This document shows positions 7,948 through 14,532 of a stretch of DNA of 16,099 nt, in pieces. Source of the stretch: an uncultured Blautia sp. (lineage in GTDB: Bacteria; Bacillota; Clostridia; Lachnospirales; Lachnospiraceae); assembly GCA_946629475.1 (NCBI GenBank), contig CAMOXX010000034.1, positions 1 through 16,099 on the forward strand. Reading direction: 5' to 3'. The position numbers and the translations under genes are program-made. The notes below the pieces were generated by a model. It was not told the origin of the DNA. It saw only the letters and a program-made list of their open reading frames with translations, and did no database searches. Position 1 is the first letter of the stretch. Each line of letters starts with the position of its first letter.

Positions 7948-9465
7948 TCAATTATCATGCGTCATCATATCCTTCAGATGATCGTAGAGCTGCAGGTATT
8001 TCCTGTATACATTATCATAAATCTTCTTATTCTCCGGATCAGGCTCATGCCTTCTTGTCTCATGGACTGTCAGGCTCACAGCTTCCTCATAATCGCGGTA
8101 GATTCCCGTTCCCACACCGGCCAGAATCGCCGCGCCGAGCGTGGTAGCCGTGTCAGAAGAAGGAACAATGATCGTTTTTCCTGTCATGTCGCACTTGATC
8201 TGCGTCCATAAAAGGGAATTTGCCGAGCCGCCCATGGCACGGAGCACTCCCGCTTCCGCGCCGGCTTCCTCCGCTGTTTCCAGGTTGTGCCTCAGTGAAA
8301 GGGCAACCCCCTCCATGCAGGCCCTGACCATGTGCCCTTTTGTCTTGGAAAAATCCAGGCCGTAGAATACGCCCTTCGCATCCGGATTCCAGATCGGTGA
8401 CCGCTCGCCCGCCATGTACGGCAGGAACACCAGGCCTTCGCTTCCCGCAGGCACCTTCGCCGCGATCTCATTCAGCTGATTCAGCGAGGATATACCTTTT
8501 TCGGCAGCAGTACTGCGCTCATAATCCGCGAACTCATGCTCAAACCAGCGCATCACGCCTCCGCCGCCGGTCGTCCCTCCCTGAAGGAGCCATAAGGACG
8601 GCACCACATGATAACCGAGGATCAGTCTTTTGTCCGCTTTATACGTATCAAGGCAGATACTCATTCCTCCTGCCTGTCCACCCTGCTCCTGCGTCTCGCC
8701 CGGATGGATGACACCCGCGCCAAGCGTTCCGCAGCACGCGTCCAGGCCGCCCGCCACAACCGGAGTTCCTTCCGCAAGCCCGGATAAAGCCGCCGCTTCG
8801 CGCGTCACATGCCCGATCACCTGATCACAGGGAACAATTTCCGGCAGGAATTCCCTCGGAATTCCCAACAGGCCGCACATCTCATCATCCCAAGCGGCTT
8901 TTTTCATGTCAAAGCAGTGCAGCCCGTATCCCTGGGATACATCCTGCGTAACAGCTCCGGTCAGCCTGTAGGCGATAAAGCTGTTTGACTGCAGTATTTT
9001 GTAAATCCGGCCATACACCTCGGGCAGGTTCTCCCTGTACCAGAGGATCTTGGCCGTTGTGTAGGACGGCTGAAGGGAATTGCCGGCGACCTCAAAGATA
9101 CGGTCTTCACCGATCTCCTCGTTGAGCCTGTCACAGATCGACTGGGCACGGCTGTCCATCCAGATCGGAGTATTTGTGAGGACGTTTCCCTCCCGGTCTA
9201 TCGCGATCGCCGACCAGCTCTGACCGTCGATCCCGACACCGGCGATCTCCTCTGCCGATATACTGCCCTTCGCGATAACGCTCCTGATCGTCCGGCAGAT
9301 GGCTTCCCACCATTCCTCCGGATTCTGTTCCGCCCAGCCGGGATGCGGATAGTAAACTTGGTATTCTCCGTTTCCGGATGAAACCACCTGTCCGTCCCTG
9401 TCGAACACAGCTACCTTGCAGGCGCTGGTTCCAATGTCTATTCCCAACAAATACGGATGATTCAT
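7948..9465 (-). CDS. FGGY-family carbohydrate or polyol kinase
   Basis: A 505-residue two-domain sugar kinase. The ATP phosphate motif GIDIGTSACK (8-17), catalytic D242 in GGLDACCG and the C-terminal nucleotide pocket (MGGSANSLLWTQIKCD, then TTLGAAILAG) are intact. By overall layout it is closest to xylulokinase, but two substrate or phosphate segments differ: the Q-M-H-G motif of XylB is GQSW here (81-84), and the second phosphate loop, usually G-T-S-G, reads GGQAGGMS (262-269). It should not be called xylB. FGGY kinases include polyol kinases (glycerol, erythritol), so phosphorylation of an imported hexitol or ketohexose is plausible here. The start at 9465 has AAGGAG seven bases upstream; an upstream ATG at 9510 would run into the repressor gene and lacks support. 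It follows the lacI-type gene by 25 bp. Confidence 0.92.
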   Translation of the reverse strand: MNHPYLLGIDIGTSACKVAVFDRDGQVVSSGNGEYQVYYPHPGWAEQNPEEWWEAICRTIRSVIAKGSISAEEIAGVGIDGQSWSAIAIDREGNVLTNTPIWMDSRAQSICDRLNEEIGEDRIFEVAGNSLQPSYTTAKILWYRENLPEVYGRIYKILQSNSFIAYRLTGAVTQDVSQGYGLHCFDMKKAAWDDEMCGLLGIPREFLPEIVPCDQVIGHVTREAAALSGLAEGTPVVAGGLDACCGTLGAGVIHPGETQEQGGQAGGMSICLDTYKADKRLILGYHVVPSLWLLQGGTTGGGGVMRWFEHEFADYERSTAAEKGISSLNQLNEIAAKVPAGSEGLVFLPYMAGERSPIWNPDAKGVFYGLDFSKTKGHMVRACMEGVALSLRHNLETAEEAGAEAGVLRAMGGSANSLLWTQIKCDMTGKTIIVPSSDTATTLGAAILAGVGTGIYRDYEEAVSLTVHETRRHEPDPENKKIYDNVYRKYLQLYDHLKDMMTHDN

Positions 9466-9490
9466 CTTGTCGCTCCTTAAATATTTTCCC

Positions 9491-10501
9491 TCACGCCCGG
9501 ATCTCCGCAACCGAATGCCCTTTGATCAGTTCCGCCCCAAGGCGGATGTTCAAAAGCTTCTCTTCTTTGCCAGGTTCCGAAAGCCTCGAAAGCATAATCC
9601 TGGCTGCCTTCTCCCCGATCATGGCTGTCGGCTGGGATATAATCGTGAGCGAAGGCGAGCAGGCCCTCGCAAACTCCAGATTGTCGTACCCGACCAGCGA
9701 GAGATCTCCGGGCAGCCTCAACCCCCGCTCGTTGATCCCGATGACTGCCCCCATTGTCATCTCATAGTTTGTCACAAAAGCAGCCGTCATATGGGGATTC
9801 CGCGAAATCAGGCTGTTGATCGCGGCCGCGCCTCCTCTGATCGTGTAATCCCCGTGCACGATCAGGGACTCCTGTACCGGGATTCCTGCTGCCCGATGCG
9901 CGTCAGCATAACCGTCCAGCCTTTCCCGCGCGGTATACACATCACGGGGGCCTCCGATGATGCCGATATTTCTATGGCCCTGTCCAATCAGATACTGTAC
10001 CGCGTCAAACGCAGCCTTCCGGTTGTTTACCAGCACAGTGTCACAGGCAATTCCCTGGATCTGCCGGTCAAGCAGTACGACCGGCTTTTCGGATTTCATA
10101 AACTCAAGGAGATTATTGCCGCAGGTATCAGTCGGCACGCTGACAAGCCCGTCCACGCGCTTCCTGAGCAGAAATTCCATTGCGTCCTTCTCAATCGCCG
10201 GATCACTGCGGCAGTCACACACGATCGTAGCATAGCCTTCGCTGCGAAGAACATCCTCCATTCCGGTAATGATCTCTGAGCAGAAAACATTGTTCAGCTC
10301 CGGAATCACTACCCCGATCGTGTGTGTCGCATCCGTCCGGAGCCCGCGTGCTACCTCATTCACTTCGTAATGAAGCGCATCAATCGCCTGCTCTATTTTT
10401 TCCCGGTTTTTCTCCCTGACATTTCCTCCATTAAAATAAGAAGAAATCGTCGCAAGTCCAAGCCCTGTTACCCGGGAAATATCCTTCATTGTCGCTGCCA
10501 T
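9491..10501 (-). CDS. LacI-family transcriptional repressor
   Basis: A 336-residue regulator. The helix-turn-helix is at residues 4-25 (TMKDISRVTGLGLATISSYF) and the hinge helix NEVARGLRT around 48-56; its Leu would insert at a central CpG, as in LacI and PurR. A sugar-binding core follows (TIGVVIPELNNVFCSEIITGMEDVL, VLLDRQIQGI, NIGIIGGP, LVGYDNLEFA). The recognition helix, ATISSYFNG, departs from the common ATVSRVLN form. It sits inside the catabolic operon, and both promoters of the locus carry a CpG-centred palindrome, so it very likely controls both units and itself. The inducer is probably the sugar or an early phosphorylated intermediate. The chosen ATG has GGAGGG seven bases upstream; a second ATG four codons later is less well placed. 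Confidence 0.95.
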   Translation of the reverse strand: MAATMKDISRVTGLGLATISSYFNGGNVREKNREKIEQAIDALHYEVNEVARGLRTDATHTIGVVIPELNNVFCSEIITGMEDVLRSEGYATIVCDCRSDPAIEKDAMEFLLRKRVDGLVSVPTDTCGNNLLEFMKSEKPVVLLDRQIQGIACDTVLVNNRKAAFDAVQYLIGQGHRNIGIIGGPRDVYTARERLDGYADAHRAAGIPVQESLIVHGDYTIRGGAAAINSLISRNPHMTAAFVTNYEMTMGAVIGINERGLRLPGDLSLVGYDNLEFARACSPSLTIISQPTAMIGEKAARIMLSRLSEPGKEEKLLNIRLGAELIKGHSVAEIRA

Positions 10502-10592
10502 GTACTATCCCTCCGCTTCCTGCGGCATGCAGCTCGAATTCTCCCGCTGTAACCTGCTGTTCAGCATCCTGCGCAAATGCGGGACGAATCTC

Positions 10593-11441
10593 TCACGCCT
10601 TTCCGTCGCAGCCGCAGACCTTCATCCTGCTCTTCACGAGCTCTTTCACTGCCGCGATGCCGGTCTTTCCGTAAGCCTTCGGGTCAAACGCCTTTTCATC
10701 CTCTGCAAGAAGTTCCCTGACCGCCTTTGTGTAGGCCGCGCGGAGCTCTGTCGCAAAATTCACTTTGCAGATTCCTCTCTTTACACAGTCGCTGACATCC
10801 TCGTCCGTGAGTCCGGAGGCTCCGTGGAGAACCAGCGGAATATCGACCACCTTGCGGATTTCGCTCAGGCGCTCCTTGTCGAGAACCGGTGTTCCGATGT
10901 AAAAACCGTGAGCCGTGCCGATTGCCACTGCAAGCGATGTGATGCCAGTACGCTCTACAAACTCTTTTGCCTCCTGAGGATCCGTATTGGTATCCGCCTC
11001 GGCAACCAGGTCATCCTCTTTTCCGCCGACTTTTCCAAGCTCTGCCTCGCAGGGAATATCGAGAGCTGCAGCCACATCAGCAACGCGCTTTGTCACTTCG
11101 ATATTCTGCTCGAATGGAAGCTTGGAGCCATCGATCATCACAGAGGTGTATCCTGCCTTGATTGCCTGAACAGCCAGTTCAAAGCTGCTGCCGTGGTCCA
11201 GATGCAGGCAAACCGGAACACTTGCCTTTTTTGCTTCAGCCGCAACGATCGCAGCGTAAGTATCCAGTGTCCCGTATTTGATGGTCGAAGGAGTTGTCTG
11301 GATCATCACCGGCGCCTTCAGTTCTTCAGCGGCCTGAATGATCGCTTTTACCATTTCCATATTTTCGGCATTGAACGCGCCAACCGCGTACCCGCCCTTC
11401 TGTGCATTCAGCAGCATTTCTTTTGATGTAACAAGTGGCAT
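10593..11441 (-). CDS. gatY: class II ketose-bisphosphate aldolase, tagatose-1,6-bisphosphate type
   Basis: A 282-residue zinc-dependent aldolase that splits a ketohexose 1,6-bisphosphate into glycerone phosphate and glyceraldehyde-3-phosphate. Visible residues are catalytic D82 and zinc ligand H83 (CLHLDHGSS), E134 (CEAELGKVGG), H178 (GTAHGFY), H206 (LVLHGASG) and the phosphate/cation segments NFATEL and GGKEDD. The length, the PFEQNI segment and the C-terminal CGCDG(K)A ending resemble E. coli GatY/KbaY, but the residues after H83 (GSS) differ from the HTKF-like series there, so fructose-1,6-bisphosphate cannot be excluded. GatY/KbaY of enterobacteria work with GatZ/KbaZ; no such partner is seen here. 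It is the first gene of the catabolic operon, 82 nt from the predicted transcription start; AGGAGG is seven bases before the ATG. It lies 91 bp before the repressor gene. Confidence 0.93.
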   Translation of the reverse strand: MPLVTSKEMLLNAQKGGYAVGAFNAENMEMVKAIIQAAEELKAPVMIQTTPSTIKYGTLDTYAAIVAAEAKKASVPVCLHLDHGSSFELAVQAIKAGYTSVMIDGSKLPFEQNIEVTKRVADVAAALDIPCEAELGKVGGKEDDLVAEADTNTDPQEAKEFVERTGITSLAVAIGTAHGFYIGTPVLDKERLSEIRKVVDIPLVLHGASGLTDEDVSDCVKRGICKVNFATELRAAYTKAVRELLAEDEKAFDPKAYGKTGIAAVKELVKSRMKVCGCDGKA

Positions 11442-11504
11442 AATGGAACCTCCTTTTTGTAAACGGACAGATTTTCATCCGCCGGACTGTCAGACAAAGA
11501 TCCG

Positions 11505-11524
11505 AAACCGAAACGTTTCGGTTT
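11505..11524. promoter_or_regulatory. LacI-type operator, 20-bp perfect palindrome
   Basis: AAACCGAAACGTTTCGGTTT is a perfect 20-bp palindrome covering the expected transcription start. Its core GAAACGTTTC (11510-11519) is identical to the operator at 4148-4157 and is also 10 nt from the -10 box. The longer symmetry suggests tighter repression of the catabolic operon than of the transporter. Confidence 0.87.
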
Positions 11525-11529
11525 TCTTT

Positions 11530-11558
11530 ATCTTACATCCAGTGAAAATGTTTGTCAA
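11530..11558 (-). promoter_or_regulatory. sigma-A promoter of the catabolic operon
   Basis: On the minus strand TTGACA (11558-11553), a 17-bp spacer and TAAGAT (11535-11530) face the aldolase gene. The layout copies the transporter promoter, including the position of the operator core. Confidence 0.85.
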
Positions 11559-11567
11559 GTAAAAAAT

Positions 11568-11802
11568 GCGCCGCGCGGGCGAGATTCTGAATGGAAGGCA
11601 CAGGCCCAGCCGCTTGCGGCTGGGCCATGAATAGTAACCTTTTTGTAACTGTTCAGAACAGGGCGAAGCACTTGCTGCTGAGCCCGTCCAATAGCGTGAT
11701 GCGTCAGGCAAAAATCCATCGCCAGAGGCGATTTGCATGGATTTTTGTGCGTATCTGTGAAGGTACTGAACAGATACACCTTTTTTAACTCCCGCGCGGC
11801 GC
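11568..11802. repeat. 235-bp structured intergenic element with terminal inverted repeats
   Basis: The ends are perfect 12-bp inverted repeats: GCGCCGCGCGGG at 11568-11579 and its complement at 11791-11802. Inside are four hairpins: 11603-11626 (11-bp GC-rich stem, TT loop); 11661-11685 (GGGC/GCCC and AGCA/TGCT stems separated by facing GA/GA); 11709-11747 (11-bp outer stem CAAAAATCCAT with inner CGCC/GGCG); and 11751-11777 (GTATCTGT/ACAGATAC). A T-run follows the last. There is also a near-perfect CTGTTC-A-GAACAG palindrome at 11649-11661. No convincing protein is encoded; two overlapping minus frames have no family features. It may be a non-autonomous mobile repeat or a structured RNA transcribed on the plus strand. 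It separates the catabolic operon promoter from the metal-binding protein gene. Confidence 0.6.
11751..11786 (+). terminator. terminator-like hairpin at the end of the element
   Basis: GTATCTGT (11751-11758) pairs with ACAGATAC (11770-11777) around an 11-nt loop, followed by ACC and six T residues (11781-11786) on the plus strand. The stem is AU-rich, so termination may be weak. It is the main hint that the element has a transcribed plus strand. Confidence 0.45.
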
Positions 11803-11815
11803 TTTGATCCACAGT

Positions 11816-12793
11816 TCAGCCGGATACTCCTGCTGCCCTCTTCAGCACCTCCAGGTTTTCTTCCATTATAGAAGTATAAGTTAAGCCGTTCTCATAATCC
11901 TCACGCTTCACCGACTGCATTGAATCGAGTGTGAGAATCTCCTGATCCTTCGTCTCCGTGCATTCAATCACGGTCTCGCAGATCTTTTTGTTGTCGCCCT
12001 CCATTTTCAGAATGTTGTCGAGCCCGAGCTCATCCACCTTTTCTGCCAGGAAGATAATGGTCTCGAAGCTGGCCTCCGACTCCGCCGAACATCCGCTGAA
12101 GGCCGCGTAATACGAAAGGCCGTAATCATCAAAGAGATACCGGAACGGAAAGCGGTCCCCGAATACCAGTGTCCGGTTCGGCGCATCATTCAGCGCCTCA
12201 TGGTACTGATCATCAAGCCCGTCGAGCTTCGCGATATACTCCTCCGCGCTGCTGCTGTATTCCTCCGCATGCTCCTCGTCCATCTCTCCCAGCACATCCG
12301 CAATCGAACGGCAGATGATCCCGGCGTTCTCAAGCGACATCCACACATGCTCGTCAATCTCCGGTTCTTCCCCCGGCGCATCCTCGCCGGCATCCTGCAT
12401 TCCCTCGACCGTCTCCTCCTCACGGACCTGGTCGGCGAGAATATCCAGGAGGCTCACAGCCCGCAGATTCCCGTTCGGCGCCTGTGACAAAACATCCTCC
12501 ACCCAGAAATCCGACTCCCCGCCGACATACAGAAACAGGTCACAGTCCGTGATCGTCACAATGTCCTCCACACTCGGATTGAAGCTGTGCAGGTCAACCC
12601 CGCTCTGCATCAGCCAGGTCACTTCGGCATCTCCGGCCCTTTCTCCAAGGACATTCATCACCCAGTCATATTCCGGGAAGATCGTAGTTACGATCTTAAG
12701 CGGCTTTTCTTCAGCATCGACAGCCGCCGGGGCCGAAATCACCGCCAGGGCAAGCGCCATGAAAATCCACGCGAATCTGCTGAATCTCAACAC
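11816..12793 (-). CDS. znuA: metal ABC transporter substrate-binding protein (ZnuA/AdcA-like), GTG start
   Basis: A 325-residue extracellular binding protein of the TroA/ZnuA cluster, expected to bind zinc or manganese. The start is GTG at 12793: AGGAGG lies exactly eight bases upstream, and translation from there gives a clean signal peptide (MLRFSRF, hydrophobic core, APAAVDA before EE); an upstream ATG at 12874 would add a Cys-containing tail. Metal-site landmarks are H69 (VDLHSFNPS) and H149 (IDEHVWMS). The third His of classical ZnuA is replaced by D213 in VFGDRFPF, and the His-rich loop is an acidic stretch without His (residues 125-148). GCSAESEASFETI is the usual segment before the last ligand. 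No permease or ATPase lies nearby, so it is an orphan here and must pair with a system encoded elsewhere. Confidence 0.88.
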   Translation of the reverse strand: MLRFSRFAWIFMALALAVISAPAAVDAEEKPLKIVTTIFPEYDWVMNVLGERAGDAEVTWLMQSGVDLHSFNPSVEDIVTITDCDLFLYVGGESDFWVEDVLSQAPNGNLRAVSLLDILADQVREEETVEGMQDAGEDAPGEEPEIDEHVWMSLENAGIICRSIADVLGEMDEEHAEEYSSSAEEYIAKLDGLDDQYHEALNDAPNRTLVFGDRFPFRYLFDDYGLSYYAAFSGCSAESEASFETIIFLAEKVDELGLDNILKMEGDNKKICETVIECTETKDQEILTLDSMQSVKREDYENGLTYTSIMEENLEVLKRAAGVSG

Positions 12794-12824
12794 AAACTGT
12801 TCCTCCTCTCTGACTGCCAGACAA

Positions 12825-12840
12825 GTCCCGCACGCGGGAC
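12825..12840. other. GC-rich palindrome in the leader of the metal-binding protein gene
   Basis: GTCCCGCACGCGGGAC is a perfect inverted repeat 31 nt before the GTG start. On the minus-strand transcript it is flanked by a CCTGA/TCAGG stem and outer CTGCC/GGCAG arms (within about 12810-12857), so a three-way junction can be drawn. It could be a cis-regulatory leader or part of the repeat remnant just upstream; no known riboswitch class was recognised. Confidence 0.35.
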
Positions 12841-12951
12841 CTGATGCGGGATTCAGGCAGCTGACATTTTTCAAACCGAATCCCTGTGCATCCTTGCTGA
12901 GCGTTTATCTCAATAGGAGATTGCGCCACCACTGAGACAAGCTTGTCATAA

Positions 12952-13071
12952 CCCGCCACTTAAGAAGTGGGGGGCTTCTCACACTAAGGAACTGTCACGA
13001 AATAACTTGTGCATTTTGCTTGTCTGTTTTCCCGATTGCGGCGTCTGAAAGCCTCGTCGATGTAAGATAAA
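12952..13071 (-). mobile_element. possible remnant of an IS200/IS605-type right end
   Basis: On the minus strand GAAGCCCCCC runs into a hairpin (12952-12974: CCACTT/AAGTGG arms plus outer CCC/GGG with one mismatch). This resembles the GAAGCCCC hairpins often found after tnpB genes in IS200/IS605 elements. The sequence leading to it (13071-12984) is open in one minus frame and ends in RENRQAKCTSYFVTVP followed by TAG, which could be a tnpB 3' tail, but I do not recognise it firmly. No transposase or left end is present. A 12-bp palindrome, GACAAGCTTGTC, lies just beyond at 12936-12947. Confidence 0.3.
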
Positions 13072-13072
13072 G

Positions 13073-14446
13073 TTAACGGCCCTCCAGAATATTAGAACGA
13101 CCCGAGACGGCAGGATTCACTGCCGCACTGATTTCATCTCCCACTTCCCGGGAAACACTTCCTCCGCCGGACGATTGCTCACGTATCATGACCTGTGCCC
13201 CGTCCATCGTCCGCACTGTAACGGTATCAGCCGTATGGCCGATTACAACCCCGGAAACCGTTGAGGTGACCCTTGTTTCCTTCAGGCTGCCCGGGTCATC
13301 GCCCGCCGCATAAAGCATGGTTACACCGCTGATTCCGTACTCCGAAATATCCCCGGCGTAGTAAAAATCCGCACCGGTTCCGATCATAAAGCCGCCCGGA
13401 AAATAGCATGGCAGGCTCCCCAGATCGATCCGGACAGGCTCTGACATCCCATCGGGAATGAAAAGCAGCTGGTTCAGGCTGAGTCCCTGAAGCTTCCCCC
13501 GGAGCTTCGGAAACGAAGAAACCGGTGCAGCAGAACGGCCCGCAGCCTTATTTCCGGACGCAGAATCCTCCGGACCCTCAGCCTCCGCTCCCGCTCCTTC
13601 CGTATTCCCAGCGCCTCCGGCTTCTTCTCCTGCTGCATTCAAGGCTCCCTCGGCCTCCGCTCCTGCTGCATTCCAGGCTCCCTCGGCTTCTGCTCCTGCT
13701 GCATTCCAGGCTCCTTCACCAGAAACAACTGCAGCGCCGTCAACCGAAGCAGCGCTTTCATCCTGCTCTGCGCTCCCTGCAGAAGAAACCGCCGGAATGA
13801 TTTTTGTGAGATCCGGTGCCGCAATCGGTTCTGAATCCGAAATGCTCAGGATCTTTACCAACGGAGCCGGTACCGGCTCCGCATTCCCGCTCTCCGTCTG
13901 CGGGAAGGTTCCCAGATAGTGAACCGTAACCGGAAGACCGGACACAATCCCGTTCTGGAAATACTGGACAGCCCCGGCAGAGACACAAGTGTATGTACGA
14001 CCCTGTTCATCGGTAAACGTAACCGTATTCTCCGTAAGTCCAACCAGCGAAGCCGCAAGGATTTCTTCCTGCAGGGCATTCTGCGGATGCAGCTCGTCCA
14101 CGATTTTCAGAACCTTCAGCTGCGATGTATCCGCCCCCGAAAGCTGCCCTTCATAGATGATGCTGATTTCATCCCCTGCAATCAGGCCCCGGGCACACTC
14201 GACCGTAGCCCCGGATGCATCAAACGTATAGTAAGTGTCATCCACGGAGACAGTTATATCCGTCCCGTCAAAGCCCGTCAGCACTCCGTTCATCTTATCC
14301 ATAAAAACGCGTTCTTTATGTTCTGTTGAGGCTGATTCTTCCGGGTCACTGTGGGGAAGGCGTTCCATAATCTCCGAAGTGCTGCATCCGGCCAGCATCG
14401 CCAAAGGCAGAACACAGCACAAAATCAGGAAAATTTTCTTTTTCAT
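13073..14446 (-). CDS. lipoprotein with four beta-rich repeats and an Ala/Gly/Glu linker
   Basis: A 457-residue predicted lipoprotein: MKKK, a hydrophobic stretch and lipobox LAGC with the lipidated Cys at 21. I do not recognise a named family. Four segments share a pattern of G-x-V/L-x-G, a TVTV-like strand, an acidic or glycine turn, and G-D/L-x-V-x-V: about 53-100 (GVLTGFDGTDITVSV), 132-178 (ASLVGLTENTVTFTD), 317-366 (GKLQGLSLNQLLFIP) and 398-442 (GVVIGHTADTVTVRT). They suggest small beta barrels in tandem. Residues 205-315 form a low-complexity linker with repeats of EGAWNAAGAEA. The ATG at 14446 has GGGG nine bases upstream, a weak site. Attached to the outer face of the membrane, it may be a structural or binding protein; function is unknown. 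A 279-bp gap separates it from the downstream metal-binding gene, so an operon is uncertain. Confidence 0.8.
   Translation of the reverse strand: MKKKIFLILCCVLPLAMLAGCSTSEIMERLPHSDPEESASTEHKERVFMDKMNGVLTGFDGTDITVSVDDTYYTFDASGATVECARGLIAGDEISIIYEGQLSGADTSQLKVLKIVDELHPQNALQEEILAASLVGLTENTVTFTDEQGRTYTCVSAGAVQYFQNGIVSGLPVTVHYLGTFPQTESGNAEPVPAPLVKILSISDSEPIAAPDLTKIIPAVSSAGSAEQDESAASVDGAAVVSGEGAWNAAGAEAEGAWNAAGAEAEGALNAAGEEAGGAGNTEGAGAEAEGPEDSASGNKAAGRSAAPVSSFPKLRGKLQGLSLNQLLFIPDGMSEPVRIDLGSLPCYFPGGFMIGTGADFYYAGDISEYGISGVTMLYAAGDDPGSLKETRVTSTVSGVVIGHTADTVTVRTMDGAQVMIREQSSGGGSVSREVGDEISAAVNPAVSGRSNILEGR
13628..13715 (-). repeat. 33-bp in-frame tandem repeat in the lipoprotein gene
   Basis: About 2.7 near-identical copies of a 33-bp unit, at 13628-13660, 13661-13693 and 13694-13715, differ by a few bases. 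Each full unit encodes 11 residues of the type EGAWNAAGAEA, so copy changes keep the reading frame. More degenerate copies appear to continue towards 13590. Confidence 0.88.
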
Positions 14447-14532
14447 CCATAGTTACCCCATCTTTTTTATTATGAACTGTTCATCACCATTTCATCTGGA
14501 ATGACTTGTATTTCACATTTTGGCGATCATAG

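Noticed and set aside
9466..9510. Upstream ATG start for the FGGY kinase
   Set aside because: It would add 15 residues overlapping the end of the repressor gene and lacks a ribosome site, whereas 9465 has AAGGAG at good distance.
11555..11812. Small proteins of 82-85 residues within the structured element
   Set aside because: The frames follow the inverted repeats and hairpins, lack ribosome sites and show no protein-like pattern.
12794..12874. Upstream ATG start for the metal-binding protein
   Set aside because: It would place a Cys-containing 27-residue tail before the signal peptide; the GTG at 12793 has a perfect AGGAGG at eight bases.
12711..12959. 82-codon minus frame overlapping the start of the metal-binding gene
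   Set aside because: It has no recognisable domain, no clear ribosome site, and runs out of frame through the signal-peptide coding region.
12794..13072. Zur operator ahead of the metal-binding gene
   Set aside because: No TCGTAAT-N-ATTACGA-like palindrome is present in the gap.
13628..13715. CRISPR-like repeats
   Set aside because: The 33-bp units are directly adjacent with no spacers, are in frame, and encode the Ala/Gly/Glu linker of the lipoprotein.
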